DNA of 64,000 nt from contig JBFWPN010000004.1 of assembly GCA_050249955.1 (NCBI GenBank), forward strand, positions 248,001-312,000. The letters are read 5' to 3'. A program made the position numbers and the translations under genes. The stretch comes from CAVVIG01 sp050249955 (lineage in GTDB: Bacteria > Acidobacteriota > Vicinamibacteria > Vicinamibacterales > CAVVIG01). This document shows positions 43,190 to 52,039 of this stretch, in pieces. The notes beneath the pieces are model-generated. The model was not told the DNA's origin and ran no database searches. It worked only from the letters and a program-made list of their open reading frames with translations. Each line of letters begins with the position of its first letter. The stretch's first letter is position 1.

Positions 43190-45337
43190 TCACGGAACGA
43201 GCGCGTTGGTCCGATCCATGAGGTCGGCTGGACAGGCGAACGACCCGATGGCCGCCGACTTCACCTGTGCTGCCCGCGCCTCGTCTCCCGCCTTCGTGAA
43301 AATCTGATACGCGGCGGCCGACGCGATGCACGAGTGGCGCACCACGGTCGGGCACTGCGGGTTGAGCGCCGCGCTCGTCCCGCTGCCGACCACCGCACAG
43401 CCGTCAGGGTCGACGCCGTCGGCGTACAGCTGCATCGCGTCGTGTCCGAGTTCGCGGTCGCCACTGACGATGCTGCCGGTCAGCAGTGTCATGACCGCCT
43501 CCTCGTCCCTGTGGAGGCGCAGCAGGGCCTGCGCCGACAGGCGGTAGCCGAGCGGATGCACCGGTGACAACAGCCTCGACCGTCGTGCGGCATCGAGCGC
43601 GCGGCCCGGGTTGTCGAGCCCGAGGATGGCCACGGCCCGCAGCCGCTGGGCATCGGCTTCGGGTTCGACGCTGCCGCCCGGGAGCCGCTGTGCCCCGTAC
43701 CTCGCGATGACGACCGCCCGGTCGAGCAGGTGCGAGGCGCGCGAGTAGATGCGCGTCAGTTCCGCACGGTCTCCGGGGGTGCCCCTCGCCTCGATCTGCG
43801 CGGCCTTGTCGAGGTGGTAGGCGCCCGCCTGTCGGAAGGCTTGAAACGTGTTCTGTTCATCGGGCAACTGCTCGAGGAGCGCCACCGCCCGATCGGCTGA
43901 TGCCATCACCGCGTCGAGGTTGCCGCGTGAGGGGTCGGCGTCGTAGAGCGCCTCTGCGAGTGCCCGGTGGGCCTTGGCGCTTGCCGGCGTCGCAATGACG
44001 GCGCTGCGCCAGAGCGTCAGGTCGTCCTTCCAGTCGCGGTTCCGCGCGACGGTCCTCGCCCCATACGCGGCGACGATCACGACAAGGGTCGCGCCGAGTA
44101 CGCGCCTGCGGGTCACTGTCGTGCCCAGTGGTGCGAGAACGGCGGCGGCGAGCGCCGCGAGGCTGGCAGACGGCAGGTACACGAGCCGCTCACCCATGAT
44201 CGTGCCGGTGGCGAAGAGCAGGTTCGAGACCGGCAGGAAGGTGATGAACGCCAGCGACGCGAAGAAGAGGACCGCCCGGTTCGCCCTGGCCTGCCAGAGC
44301 GCTGCGGCGGCTCCCCCGGCAAGGAGCACGACCCCGACCCAGTCCGCGACCGACCCGGTCGCGAGCGGAATCTGTGGATACGAGTAGTCGTTCGACAGGT
44401 GCGCGGGCCACAGCAGGAGCAGCAGGTAACGCCACGTCACCTGCACGGCGGTGAGCCGTCCCTGCCAGAACGACGCGCCGACAATCGGATTGTCGGTGAA
44501 GGGGAACTCCGCAGCCGCACTGGCCGCAAGGACGGTTTCACGCTGCCAGATCCAGGCGCCGAGTGGCGCCACACAGCAGGCGCCGAGCAGGGCGAGCCGT
44601 CGGAGGCTCGCACCGTGCTGCCACCAGACCGCCTCCATCGCCACCACGCCGCCGAGCACGGCCACGGCGCTCTCCTTGGCCAGCGCACCGATCGTAACGA
44701 GCAGCGCGATGGTGGCAGCCGAGAGCACGGCCGTGGCCGGGATCCCGCGCGCGCCGGTGCCTGCTTCCGTGTCGCGCCACCGCGCATATACCAGCAGCGC
44801 ACCGAGTGATGTCGCGGCCGCCATCAGGTCTGCCCGGCCGACGATGTTGGTGACCGCCTCGGAAGAGACCGGGAGGACCGCCCACAGGGCCGCGGCACCG
44901 GCCGCCGCGGCCTCGCCCATTGACAGCCTCCGGACGAGACGCCAGAGCAGCAGCACGTTGGCGATGTGCAGCAGCAGATTGACGGCGTGATACCCGGCTG
45001 GACGATCACCGTGGCCGAGCACGGCGTAGTTGAGCAGGTAGCTGGCGGTGGTCAGGGGGCGGTACAGGCCGCTCTCGCCGTAGGGCCACCAGTAGCTGCG
45101 CGACACGATGCGCTGGAGGTTCTCCGCCGTGGCGGCCTGGACCCGCGTGTCGCGGAGGATCAACTGTCGGCTGTCGAGCACGAAGCCGGCATCGAAGCTG
45201 TTGGCGTAGGCGAGCATGCAGAGCAGGGCGAGGCCGGCAGCCACCACCCATGGCTGCCATCGCCTGCGCCCCGTGCGGGTGTCGTCGACCCCGCGTGAGG
45301 GCGCCGTCCGCTGCGCCCGTCGCGATCCCGTGGCCAT
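43190..45337 (-). CDS. TMTC-like membrane glycosyltransferase with DUF1736-type region
   Basis: A 715-residue polytopic membrane protein. The N-terminal half has about ten helices in the arrangement of O-mannosyltransferase-like TMTC proteins: 'LALLCMLAYANSFDAGFVLDSRQL', 'SYWWPYGESGLYRPLTTASYLL' and 'GYHAVNLLLHIANVLLLWRLV'. The central 'YLLLLLWPAHLSNDYSYPQIP' is the DUF1736 signature. The C-terminal 250 residues are soluble with degenerate TPR-like helices ('ATPASAKAHRALAEALYDADP'), ending in a Cys-containing tail. Probably a sugar transferase working at the outer face of the cytoplasmic membrane. It starts four bases after the HxlR gene. Confidence 0.8.
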   Translation of the reverse strand: MATGSRRAQRTAPSRGVDDTRTGRRRWQPWVVAAGLALLCMLAYANSFDAGFVLDSRQLILRDTRVQAATAENLQRIVSRSYWWPYGESGLYRPLTTASYLLNYAVLGHGDRPAGYHAVNLLLHIANVLLLWRLVRRLSMGEAAAAGAAALWAVLPVSSEAVTNIVGRADLMAAATSLGALLVYARWRDTEAGTGARGIPATAVLSAATIALLVTIGALAKESAVAVLGGVVAMEAVWWQHGASLRRLALLGACCVAPLGAWIWQRETVLAASAAAEFPFTDNPIVGASFWQGRLTAVQVTWRYLLLLLWPAHLSNDYSYPQIPLATGSVADWVGVVLLAGGAAAALWQARANRAVLFFASLAFITFLPVSNLLFATGTIMGERLVYLPSASLAALAAAVLAPLGTTVTRRRVLGATLVVIVAAYGARTVARNRDWKDDLTLWRSAVIATPASAKAHRALAEALYDADPSRGNLDAVMASADRAVALLEQLPDEQNTFQAFRQAGAYHLDKAAQIEARGTPGDRAELTRIYSRASHLLDRAVVIARYGAQRLPGGSVEPEADAQRLRAVAILGLDNPGRALDAARRSRLLSPVHPLGYRLSAQALLRLHRDEEAVMTLLTGSIVSGDRELGHDAMQLYADGVDPDGCAVVGSGTSAALNPQCPTVVRHSCIASAAAYQIFTKAGDEARAAQVKSAAIGSFACPADLMDRTNALVP

Positions 45338-45341
45338 GCGG

Positions 45342-45722
45342 CTACGGCGAAACCGGCGGGGGCGCGGGGAGGCGGCCGCCCGCGTGCCGGATGCCCCAGT
45401 CGACCATGGCGCGGATGAGCGGCCGGAGGTCTTCCCCTTTCGGCGTGAGGAGATACTCGACCCGGGGCGGCCTGGCGCTGTAGCGCCGGCTCTCGATGAT
45501 GCCGGCCCGGCGGAGGCGCCGCAGGCGTTCGGCGAGGGTCGTGGTGGGAATGCCTTCCTTCGACTCGAGGAACTCGGCGAACCGGCGCTTGCCGCGCATC
45601 AGGTCGCGGACGACGAGCAGCGACCAGCGGTCGCCGAGCACGTCGAGCGTGCGCGAGACCGGGCAGAGGCTGCGCTTCGGAATGGCCGTGCGGCGGGCTC
45701 GGGTGGCCGGCATCTCGCCCAC
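45342..45722 (-). CDS. HxlR-family winged-helix transcriptional regulator
   Basis: A 126-residue HxlR/DUF24 regulator. The hallmark 'CPVSRTLDVLGDRWSLLVVRDLMRGKRRFAEF' region has one conserved Cys near the N-terminus, used for redox sensing in several family members. The wing is 'RRLRRAGIIESRRYSARPPRVEYLLT'. The start is GTG 45722 or ATG 45713. It is the first gene of a tight operon with the TMTC-like and M1 genes and is divergent from the DUF5916 gene; a perfect palindrome lies just upstream of it. Confidence 0.9.
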   Translation of the reverse strand: MGEMPATRARRTAIPKRSLCPVSRTLDVLGDRWSLLVVRDLMRGKRRFAEFLESKEGIPTTTLAERLRRLRRAGIIESRRYSARPPRVEYLLTPKGEDLRPLIRAMVDWGIRHAGGRLPAPPPVSP

Positions 45723-45748
45723 AGTCTATCAGGAAGCCGTAAGGTGCG

Positions 45749-45783
45749 GTCCGTGTCACTTGCGAAATGCAAGTGACACGGAC
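45749..45783. promoter_or_regulatory. Perfect 15-bp inverted repeat, probable HxlR operator
   Basis: GTCCGTGTCACTTGC is followed by GAAAT and then its exact reverse complement. It occupies the centre of the 79-base gap between the HxlR start and the divergent DUF5916 start. HxlR proteins bind as dimers to inverted repeats, often near their own gene, so it is likely the control site for both directions. It has no T-run and is therefore an unlikely terminator. Confidence 0.7.
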
Positions 45784-45801
45784 TACGATCGGCTACATCC
45801 C

Positions 45802-48090
45802 ATGACACGCGCCTGTCGTCCCGTGTGCGCCGCTGCCGGCCTCCTGCTCCTCGTCTGTGCGTCTGCGACGGCTGCCGCCGGGCAGGTGCGCCCGTCGCGG
45901 CCCGCGGGCGAGGCGCCGCCGCCGGTGCCGCCGGCGGTGGTGTCACGCGACGCCGCCGGTCACGTCACCATGCGTGCGGTGCGGGTGTCCGGCCCGTTCC
46001 GCATCGACGGCCGGCTGGACGAGCGGGCGTACGCCGAGACCGAGGCGGTGGGCGACTTCCTGCAGCAGGAGCCGAACGAGGGGCAGCCGGCGACGGAGCG
46101 GACCGAGTCGTGGGTGTTCTTCGACGACAACAACATCTACGTGTCGGCGCGCTGCTGGGACACCCACCCCGAGCGGATGGTGGCGAACGAGATGCGGCGC
46201 GACACCAACCAGCTGCGCCAGAACGACACCTTCGCCGTGCTGTTCGACACCTACCACGACCGGCGGAATGCGTACCTCTTCTACGCGAACCCGATCGGGG
46301 GCTTTGCCGACAGCCAGATCACCGACGAGAACCCGCCGAACGTCGACTGGAACACCATCTGGGAGGTGAAGACGGCCCGGTTCGAGCAGGGGTGGACGAT
46401 CGAGATGGCCATCCCCTTCAAGTCGCTGCGCTACGGGCCCGGGCGTGACCAGACCTGGGGCATCAACCTGCGCCGCGTGGTCCGGTGGAAGAACGAGTGG
46501 TCGCACCTGACACAGATTCCGCGCGCGCTCACCACCTTTCGCGGCATCTTGAAGGTGTCGTCGGCCGCCACGCTCGTCGGGTTGCAGGCCCCGCCAGTCG
46601 GCCCGAATATCGAGGTGAAGCCGTACGGCATTTCCAGCCTCACGACCGACAACACGGCGCGGCCCGTGGTGACCGACGATCTCGCGGCACGGCTCGGCGG
46701 CGACGTGAAGTACGGGATCACGCCCAACTTCACGGCCGACTTCACCGTGCGGACCGACTTCGCGCAGGTGGAAGTGGACGAGCAGCAGGTGAACCTGACC
46801 CGCTTCAACCTGTTCTTCCCCGAGAAGCGCGACTTCTTCCTCGAAGGGCAGGGCATCTTCGCGTTTGCCGGACGCCAGAGTGCGGGCCTGAACGCCGGGG
46901 CGGGCGACACGCCGTATCTCTTCTTCAGCCGGCGCATCGGCCTCGATGCCGGCCGTTCGATTCCGATCCAGGCCGGCGGCCGCCTCACCGGCAAGACCGG
47001 CAAGGTGTCGATCGGCGCGCTGAACGTGCAGACGGCTGAGCAGGACGCGGCGTCGGTGCCGACGGCGAACGTCAGTGTCCTGCGCGTGAAGCGCGACATC
47101 CTGCGCCGCAGCGCGGTGGGCGCGATGTTCACGCATCGCACGGCGCTCGTCGGTCGCGCGGGCAGCAACGATGGCTACGGTGTGGATGCCGCCTTCGGCT
47201 TCTTCCAGAACCTGCGCATGGACGGGTACCTGGCGCGAACCCGCACCGACGGCCGTGACGGCGGCGACACGAGCTACCGCGGATTCCTCGACTACAACGC
47301 CGACCGGTACGGCGTGCAGTTCGAACGGCTCGAGGTGGGGCGGAACTTCAATCCGGAGGTCGGATTCGTCCGCCGGCTCGACATGCGGCGCAACTACGCG
47401 CTGTTCCGCTTCAGCCCCCGGCCGAAGCGCATCCCCAGGGTCCGGCGCATGGGGTTCCAGGGCAGCCTGAACTACACGACGAACACCACCAACCGGCTGG
47501 ACACGCGCCAGGCGGTGCTGCAGTTCCAGACCGAGTTCACCAACAGCGACGTCGCGATCGCGTCGTTCACGCCGCAGTTCGAGCGGCTGGTGGCGCCCTT
47601 TGCCATCGCAACGGGCATCCGGATTCCGGTGGGCGGCTACGACTACCACACGACCCACCTGGAGTATCAGGCTGGCCAGCAGCGTCGCTACTCGGGCACG
47701 GTGCTGTTCGAGACCGGCACGTTCTACTCGGGCACGAAGCGGTCGTTCGGCGTGTCCGGCGCGCGTGTGCAGGTGACCCCGCAGATGTCGCTCGAACCCA
47801 GCATGCAGGTGGACTGGGTCGACCTGAAGGAAGGGCGGTTCACCGCGAAGGTGGTCCGCACCCGTGCCACCTACACGCTCACCCCCCGCATCTACGTGAG
47901 CGGGATCGTCCAGTACAACTCGACGACGGCGTCGATTGGCAGCAACCTGCGGCTCCGGTGGGAGTACCGCCCGGGCAGCGAGGTGTTCGTGGTCTACACC
48001 GACGACTACGACACGGTGGACCGGCCCGCTGTTCCCGGGTTGCGGAACCGCGCGTTCGTCCTGAAGGTGAACCGGCTGCTTCGGTTCTAG
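45802..48090 (+). CDS. DUF5916 / CBM9-like outer-membrane protein
   Basis: A 762-residue protein with signal 'AAGLLLLVCASATAAAG'. Residues about 65-210 form the CBM9-like/DOMON domain, from 'VSGPFRIDGRLDERAYAET' to 'EMAIPFKSLRYGPG'. The DUF5916 barrel region follows with 'FNLFFPEKRDFFLEGQGIF' and ends 'KVNRLLRF' with C-terminal Phe. ATG 45802 is chosen because it gives a proper signal peptide; there is only a weak ribosome site. It is a relative of the protein at 979-3165. Divergent from the HxlR operon and probably co-regulated by the palindrome between. Outer-membrane location is inferred from the family; the ligand is unknown. Confidence 0.87.
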   Translation: MTRACRPVCAAAGLLLLVCASATAAAGQVRPSRPAGEAPPPVPPAVVSRDAAGHVTMRAVRVSGPFRIDGRLDERAYAETEAVGDFLQQEPNEGQPATERTESWVFFDDNNIYVSARCWDTHPERMVANEMRRDTNQLRQNDTFAVLFDTYHDRRNAYLFYANPIGGFADSQITDENPPNVDWNTIWEVKTARFEQGWTIEMAIPFKSLRYGPGRDQTWGINLRRVVRWKNEWSHLTQIPRALTTFRGILKVSSAATLVGLQAPPVGPNIEVKPYGISSLTTDNTARPVVTDDLAARLGGDVKYGITPNFTADFTVRTDFAQVEVDEQQVNLTRFNLFFPEKRDFFLEGQGIFAFAGRQSAGLNAGAGDTPYLFFSRRIGLDAGRSIPIQAGGRLTGKTGKVSIGALNVQTAEQDAASVPTANVSVLRVKRDILRRSAVGAMFTHRTALVGRAGSNDGYGVDAAFGFFQNLRMDGYLARTRTDGRDGGDTSYRGFLDYNADRYGVQFERLEVGRNFNPEVGFVRRLDMRRNYALFRFSPRPKRIPRVRRMGFQGSLNYTTNTTNRLDTRQAVLQFQTEFTNSDVAIASFTPQFERLVAPFAIATGIRIPVGGYDYHTTHLEYQAGQQRRYSGTVLFETGTFYSGTKRSFGVSGARVQVTPQMSLEPSMQVDWVDLKEGRFTAKVVRTRATYTLTPRIYVSGIVQYNSTTASIGSNLRLRWEYRPGSEVFVVYTDDYDTVDRPAVPGLRNRAFVLKVNRLLRF

Positions 48091-48163
48091 CGGCGCCGGC
48101 CCGGCGTCGGGCTCATGTGATAATTCGGGCGTCCCGGCGGCTGTGCCGGGCAGCGAGGTGTCC

Positions 48164-48775
48164 ATGGCGAAACGACCTGCAGCACGGAAGGCGGCCGCCC
48201 GCAAGACCGCGGCACAGGGGAAGACGTCCCGACCTGCCGCACGCGGGGCCGGACCGGCGAAGGGCGCCGGCAGGAAGGCTCCCTCACGGAAGGCCGCGAC
48301 GAAGGGTGGCGCGACGAGGGGTGGCGTGAAGAAGGGGGGCGCGAAGAAGGGTGGCGAAAGCGCCAAGGCCGCCCGGGTGCACAAGCTGGTCCGCCAGGGA
48401 CCGCTGTTCGCGCCAGTACGCGGCGCGGAACTTCGGAACATCGGCCACGTCCAACTCGAGGTGGGCCGTGCGGGCACCGCGCGCGTGAAGCGGATGATCT
48501 ACCCGCCCGGGTTCCACTGGGCCGAGGACATGAAGCCGGTCACCGGCACCGACCTCTGCATGCATGCGCACGTCGGGTTCCTGGCCCACGGCGAGATCCA
48601 CATCGAGTACGCGGACGGCACGGTCGTCGAGTTCAAGGCGCCGCAGGTGGTGGAGATCGCCCCTGGACACGACGGCTGGGTGGTCGGCGACGAGCCGGTG
48701 GTGCTCATCGAGTTGGACTTCGAGCGGGAGACGGCGGCCAGGCTGGGCCTGGAGGCACGCACACACGGAGACTGA
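48164..48775 (+). CDS. Cupin-domain protein with basic histone-like N-terminal tail
   Basis: A 203-residue protein. Residues 1-72 are Ala/Lys/Arg/Gly-rich with no acidic residues until about residue 72, like the tails of bacterial histone H1-like proteins. Within it, residues 45-64 are four five-residue repeats of the type A-T-K-G-G. The remainder is a cupin barrel: 'YPPGFHWAEDMKPVTGTDLC', 'HAHVGFLAHGEIHIEY' and 'VEIAPGHDGWVVGDEP', with His residues at the usual metal positions. It is probably a cytoplasmic metal-binding cupin that associates with DNA or RNA through the tail (inference). A clear terminator follows at 48817. Confidence 0.8.
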   Translation: MAKRPAARKAAARKTAAQGKTSRPAARGAGPAKGAGRKAPSRKAATKGGATRGGVKKGGAKKGGESAKAARVHKLVRQGPLFAPVRGAELRNIGHVQLEVGRAGTARVKRMIYPPGFHWAEDMKPVTGTDLCMHAHVGFLAHGEIHIEYADGTVVEFKAPQVVEIAPGHDGWVVGDEPVVLIELDFERETAARLGLEARTHGD

Positions 48776-48816
48776 GGCGCGATCCGCTGCGCGGGTCCGG
48801 ACCGTGAACGTTGGAG

Positions 48817-48861
48817 ACGGCACGATGGCTGTCCAGCAGCCCATCGTGCCGTTCTCTTTTT
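48817..48861 (+). terminator. Rho-independent terminator after the cupin gene
   Basis: The perfect 12-bp stem ACGGCACGATGG/CCATCGTGCCGT has a 12-base loop and is followed by TCTCTTTTT. It lies 42 bases past the stop codon at 48775 and 24 bases before the MFS start. Confidence 0.88.
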
Positions 48862-48884
48862 GGGGAAGGACAGAGGGAAGAGAG

Positions 48885-50528
48885 ATGGGGACGGCGGCAG
48901 AGCCGGTGTACGTCACGTCGGGACTGGTGCGCCTGACACGACCTCAGCTGGTGGGCACCATGACCGGCCTGCTGCTCGCGGCACTGCTGGCGGCGATCGA
49001 TCAGACGATCGTAGGCACCGCCGAACCACGCATCATCGCCTCGCTGCAGGGGTTCGACCGGTACCCGTGGGTGGCGACCATCTACCTGCTCACCTCCACG
49101 GTGTCGGTGCCGATCTTCGCCAGCCTCTCCGACCGGTACGGGCGCAAGCCGTTCTTCATGCTCGGTGCGGCGCTCTTCGTGGTGGCATCCGCGCTGTGCG
49201 GCGCCGCAGGCGATGTACCTTTCGTGCCGGTTGACGGCATGGGACAGCTGATTCTCTTCCGCGGCCTCCAGGGGATTGGTGGCGGCATGGTCACCGGCAT
49301 CCTCTTCACCATCGTCGGCGACATCTTCTCCCCGATCGAGCGCGGCCGGTACCAGGGGCTGTTCGCCGCCCTGTGGGGCGTGGCGTCGATCTTCGGCCCG
49401 ACCCTGGGAGGCTGGCTGACGGACAACTGGTCGTGGCGTGCCTGCTTCTACGTGAACCTGCCCGTGGGAATCATCGCGATTGCCGCCATCCACTTCGAGT
49501 TCCCGCACATGAAGCCGCGCGGGTCGGGGCGGCGCCTGGACTGGGCCGGCTTCGCCACGCTCATCGGCACGGTGGTGCCGCTGCTGCTGGCGCTGACGTG
49601 GGCGACGCAGTACGGCTGGACGTCGGGGCGTGTCCTCGGCCTGATCGGGCTGTCGCTCCTGATGCTCGGCGCACTCCTGCTGGCGGAAAGCCGGGCCGCC
49701 GAGCCGATCATCCCTCTCGATCTCTTCCGACACCCGATCATCGCAACCTGCTCGGTGGCGGCGTTCATCCTCGGCATGGGGATGTTCGGCATGATCATCT
49801 ACCTGCCGCTGTACATGCAGGGGGTGCTGGGCGTGTCGGCCACGCAGTCGGGCAACCTGCTCACCCCGCTGCTGATGGGGACGGTGGTGGCCAGCATCAT
49901 CGGCGGGCAGGCCATCTCGCGCACCGGCGAGTACAAGGCGCAGGGAATCGTGGGTGCGGTACTGATCGCCATGGGGATGATCCTGTTCGCGCGGATGGAC
50001 GAGCAGACCTCACGCCTCTATGTCGCGCTCGCCATGGTGCTGGCCGGGCTGGGCATGGGGTTCCTGCAGCCGGTCTACACGATCGCCGTGCAGAACGTGG
50101 CGTCGCGCGAGCGGATGGGGGCGGCCACCTCGTCGACGATCTTCTTCCGATCGATCGGCAGTACGCTGGGCGTGGCGGCGTTCGGCTCGGTGATGCTCAC
50201 GCGCTATCACGAGGAGTTCACGCGGTCGATCCCGCCGGGGGTGCCAACCGCGGCATTGCCCTACTTCGAGAACCCGCTCCTGCTCGTGCAGGTACGTCCG
50301 CAGTTGGAGCAGATGTTCGCGGGGGTTCCCGGGGGCGGGGGCCTGCTCCAGACGCTCTTCACCGATGTACGGGCCGCGCTGATGCACGGGCTCCAGGAAA
50401 TCTTCTGGTGGAGCGCGGCGATCATGTGCGCCGCCATCCTGCTGCACGTGTTCCTGCGCCGGGTACCGCTGCGCGGCCGTCCCTCTGCCGAAGACCAGGC
50501 GGCCGCGGCGGCGGCCGCCCTGCATTGA
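48885..50528 (+). CDS. DHA2-family MFS drug exporter (EmrB/QacA type)
   Basis: A 547-residue membrane transporter with about 14 helices. The family motif at the first loop, 'AALLAAIDQTIVGTAEP', and the motif-A region 'PIFASLSDRYGRKPFFMLG' are clear. Motif C is seen in 'GLFAALWGVASIFGPTLGGW'. Likely a proton-driven exporter of toxic compounds in the cytoplasmic membrane. ATG 48885 is used because earlier in-frame residues overlap the terminator. No membrane-fusion partner (EmrA-like) is adjacent. The RsmH-like gene follows 14 bases later on the same strand. Confidence 0.9.
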   Translation: MGTAAEPVYVTSGLVRLTRPQLVGTMTGLLLAALLAAIDQTIVGTAEPRIIASLQGFDRYPWVATIYLLTSTVSVPIFASLSDRYGRKPFFMLGAALFVVASALCGAAGDVPFVPVDGMGQLILFRGLQGIGGGMVTGILFTIVGDIFSPIERGRYQGLFAALWGVASIFGPTLGGWLTDNWSWRACFYVNLPVGIIAIAAIHFEFPHMKPRGSGRRLDWAGFATLIGTVVPLLLALTWATQYGWTSGRVLGLIGLSLLMLGALLLAESRAAEPIIPLDLFRHPIIATCSVAAFILGMGMFGMIIYLPLYMQGVLGVSATQSGNLLTPLLMGTVVASIIGGQAISRTGEYKAQGIVGAVLIAMGMILFARMDEQTSRLYVALAMVLAGLGMGFLQPVYTIAVQNVASRERMGAATSSTIFFRSIGSTLGVAAFGSVMLTRYHEEFTRSIPPGVPTAALPYFENPLLLVQVRPQLEQMFAGVPGGGGLLQTLFTDVRAALMHGLQEIFWWSAAIMCAAILLHVFLRRVPLRGRPSAEDQAAAAAAALH

Positions 50529-50542
50529 GCGGCCCGGGTCCA

Positions 50543-51598
50543 GTGAGCGACGAACGTCCGCACGTGCGCCGGCCCCGGTACAAGGGCACGCATCCCCGTG
50601 CGTTTCACGAGAAGTACAAGGAGCACGACCCGGATCGGTACGCCGCCGACCTGGAGCGCATTGTCGCGTCGGGCAAGACTCCGGCCGGCACGCACCGCCC
50701 GATCATGGTGCAGGAGATTCTCCAGGTGCTCCAGCCACGACCGGGCGACCTGGCCGTGGATGCGACGCTCGGCTACGGCGGACATGCCAGTGAACTGCTG
50801 AACGCGGTGCTGCCCGGAGGCCGCCTGCTCGCGCTCGACGTGGACCCGTTCGAACTGCCGCGCACCGAGGCGCGCCTGCGGGCCAGGGGCGTGCCTGCGG
50901 AGGCGCTCATCGTGCGGCGCTCGAACTTCGCCGGACTGGCCGGTGTGCTGGCGGCCGAGGCGCTGCCGGGTGCCAACGTGCTGGTTGCCGACCTGGGCCT
51001 GTCATCGATGCAGATTGACGATCCAACCCGGGGATTCACGTTCAAGCGGCCGGGGCCGCTCGACCTCCGCATGAACCCGCAGCGTGGCCAACCGGCCTCG
51101 GCACTGCTGGCCACCATCGACGAGCGGAAGCTGGCGAGGCTGCTCGAGGAGAACGCCGACCAGCCTGCGGCGGAGGACCTGGCGCGGGGGCTGGTGGCGG
51201 TCCGTGGACGCCAGCCGATCGAGACCACCACGGACCTCGCCGACGCAGTCCGGGACGCGCTGCGGACCCTGAGCGGCGCAGGCACAGGCGACGGTGACGA
51301 TCCCGACCCGACCGTCCGCCGTGTATTCCAGGCGCTCCGCATCGCGGTGAACGATGAGTTCACCGCGCTCGAGACATTCCTGCGGCAACTTCCGGCATGT
51401 CTCGCGCCCGGCGGGCGCGTGGCCATCCTCACGTTCCACTCGGGCGAGGACCGCCGGGTGAAGCAGGCGTTCCGCGCCGGTGCCGCTGCCGGCGTCTACG
51501 CGCGGGTTGCTGAGACCGTGGAACGGGCGGGGCCAGAGGAGCGCCGCGCCAATCCGCGCTCCACGTCGGCCAAGCTCCGATGGGCCGTCAGGGCCTGA
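50543..51598 (+). CDS. rsmH: RsmH-family 16S rRNA (cytosine-N4)-methyltransferase
   Basis: A 351-residue S-adenosylmethionine methyltransferase. Family motifs are present in order: 'THRPIMVQEILQVLQP', the SAM-binding 'AVDATLGYGGHASELLNAV', 'LLALDVDP', 'VLVADLGLSSMQIDDPTRGF', 'GPLDLRMNPQRGQPAS', 'RIAVNDEFTALETFLRQL' and 'VAILTFHSGEDRRVKQAF'. It has an N-terminal extension of about 55 residues ('KGTHPRAFHEKYKEHDP') beyond the E. coli form. It should methylate C1402 of 16S rRNA, or be a paralogue with another target. It starts at GTG 50543 and lies outside any cell-wall/division cluster, next to an MFS gene. Confidence 0.88.
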   Translation: MSDERPHVRRPRYKGTHPRAFHEKYKEHDPDRYAADLERIVASGKTPAGTHRPIMVQEILQVLQPRPGDLAVDATLGYGGHASELLNAVLPGGRLLALDVDPFELPRTEARLRARGVPAEALIVRRSNFAGLAGVLAAEALPGANVLVADLGLSSMQIDDPTRGFTFKRPGPLDLRMNPQRGQPASALLATIDERKLARLLEENADQPAAEDLARGLVAVRGRQPIETTTDLADAVRDALRTLSGAGTGDGDDPDPTVRRVFQALRIAVNDEFTALETFLRQLPACLAPGGRVAILTFHSGEDRRVKQAFRAGAAAGVYARVAETVERAGPEERRANPRSTSAKLRWAVRA

Positions 51599-51650
51599 GT
51601 GGTTCGGCGGCTACAGTCGGGGTAGGATTCCCACGAAGGAGTCTGCAGGA

Positions 51651-52028
51651 ATGACGCGTGTGCTGACAACCGTGCTCTCGATGCTGCTGCTGGCGGCGAC
51701 GCCCTTTGCGCAGGGACCGACCTACCTCGGCGAGTGGGATCTGACCACCCTGTCGCCGATGGGTGAGAACACCAACACGATGGAATTGAAACAGGATGCC
51801 GAGGGGCTCAAGGCGGTGGCCAAGGGCGCCCAGGGCGAACGGCCCTACGACAGCGTGATCGTCGACGGCGACAAGCTCACGCTCGTGATGACCATCGACT
51901 TCCAGGGGCAGCCGATGACCATCACCTACATGGGCACCATTGCCGACAACCAGATCAACGGGTCGGCCGACTTCGGCGGGCTCGCCCAGGGCAGCTTCTC
52001 GGCCAAGAAGAAGGAAGCCGCCAGGTAG
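51651..52028 (+). CDS. Small secreted protein, function unknown
   Basis: A 125-residue protein with signal peptide 'VLTTVLSMLLLAATPFAQG' and an ATG preceded by GAAGGAG. The mature part is a predicted beta-rich domain: 'LGEWDLTTLSPMGENTNTME', 'LVMTIDFQGQPMTITYMGTI' and 'INGSADFGGLAQGSFSAKKK'. Such small domains recur in acidobacterial secreted proteins and resemble lipocalin-like or 'A-alpha/B-beta' folds loosely, but no family is assigned. It is convergent with the D-aminoacylase gene, 11 bases away. Confidence 0.7.
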   Translation: MTRVLTTVLSMLLLAATPFAQGPTYLGEWDLTTLSPMGENTNTMELKQDAEGLKAVAKGAQGERPYDSVIVDGDKLTLVMTIDFQGQPMTITYMGTIADNQINGSADFGGLAQGSFSAKKKEAAR

Positions 52029-52039
52029 CGACCGCCCGC

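Noticed and set aside
45749..45783. The perfect palindrome as a terminator
   Set aside because: No T-run follows on either strand, and it sits between divergent starts rather than after a stop codon.
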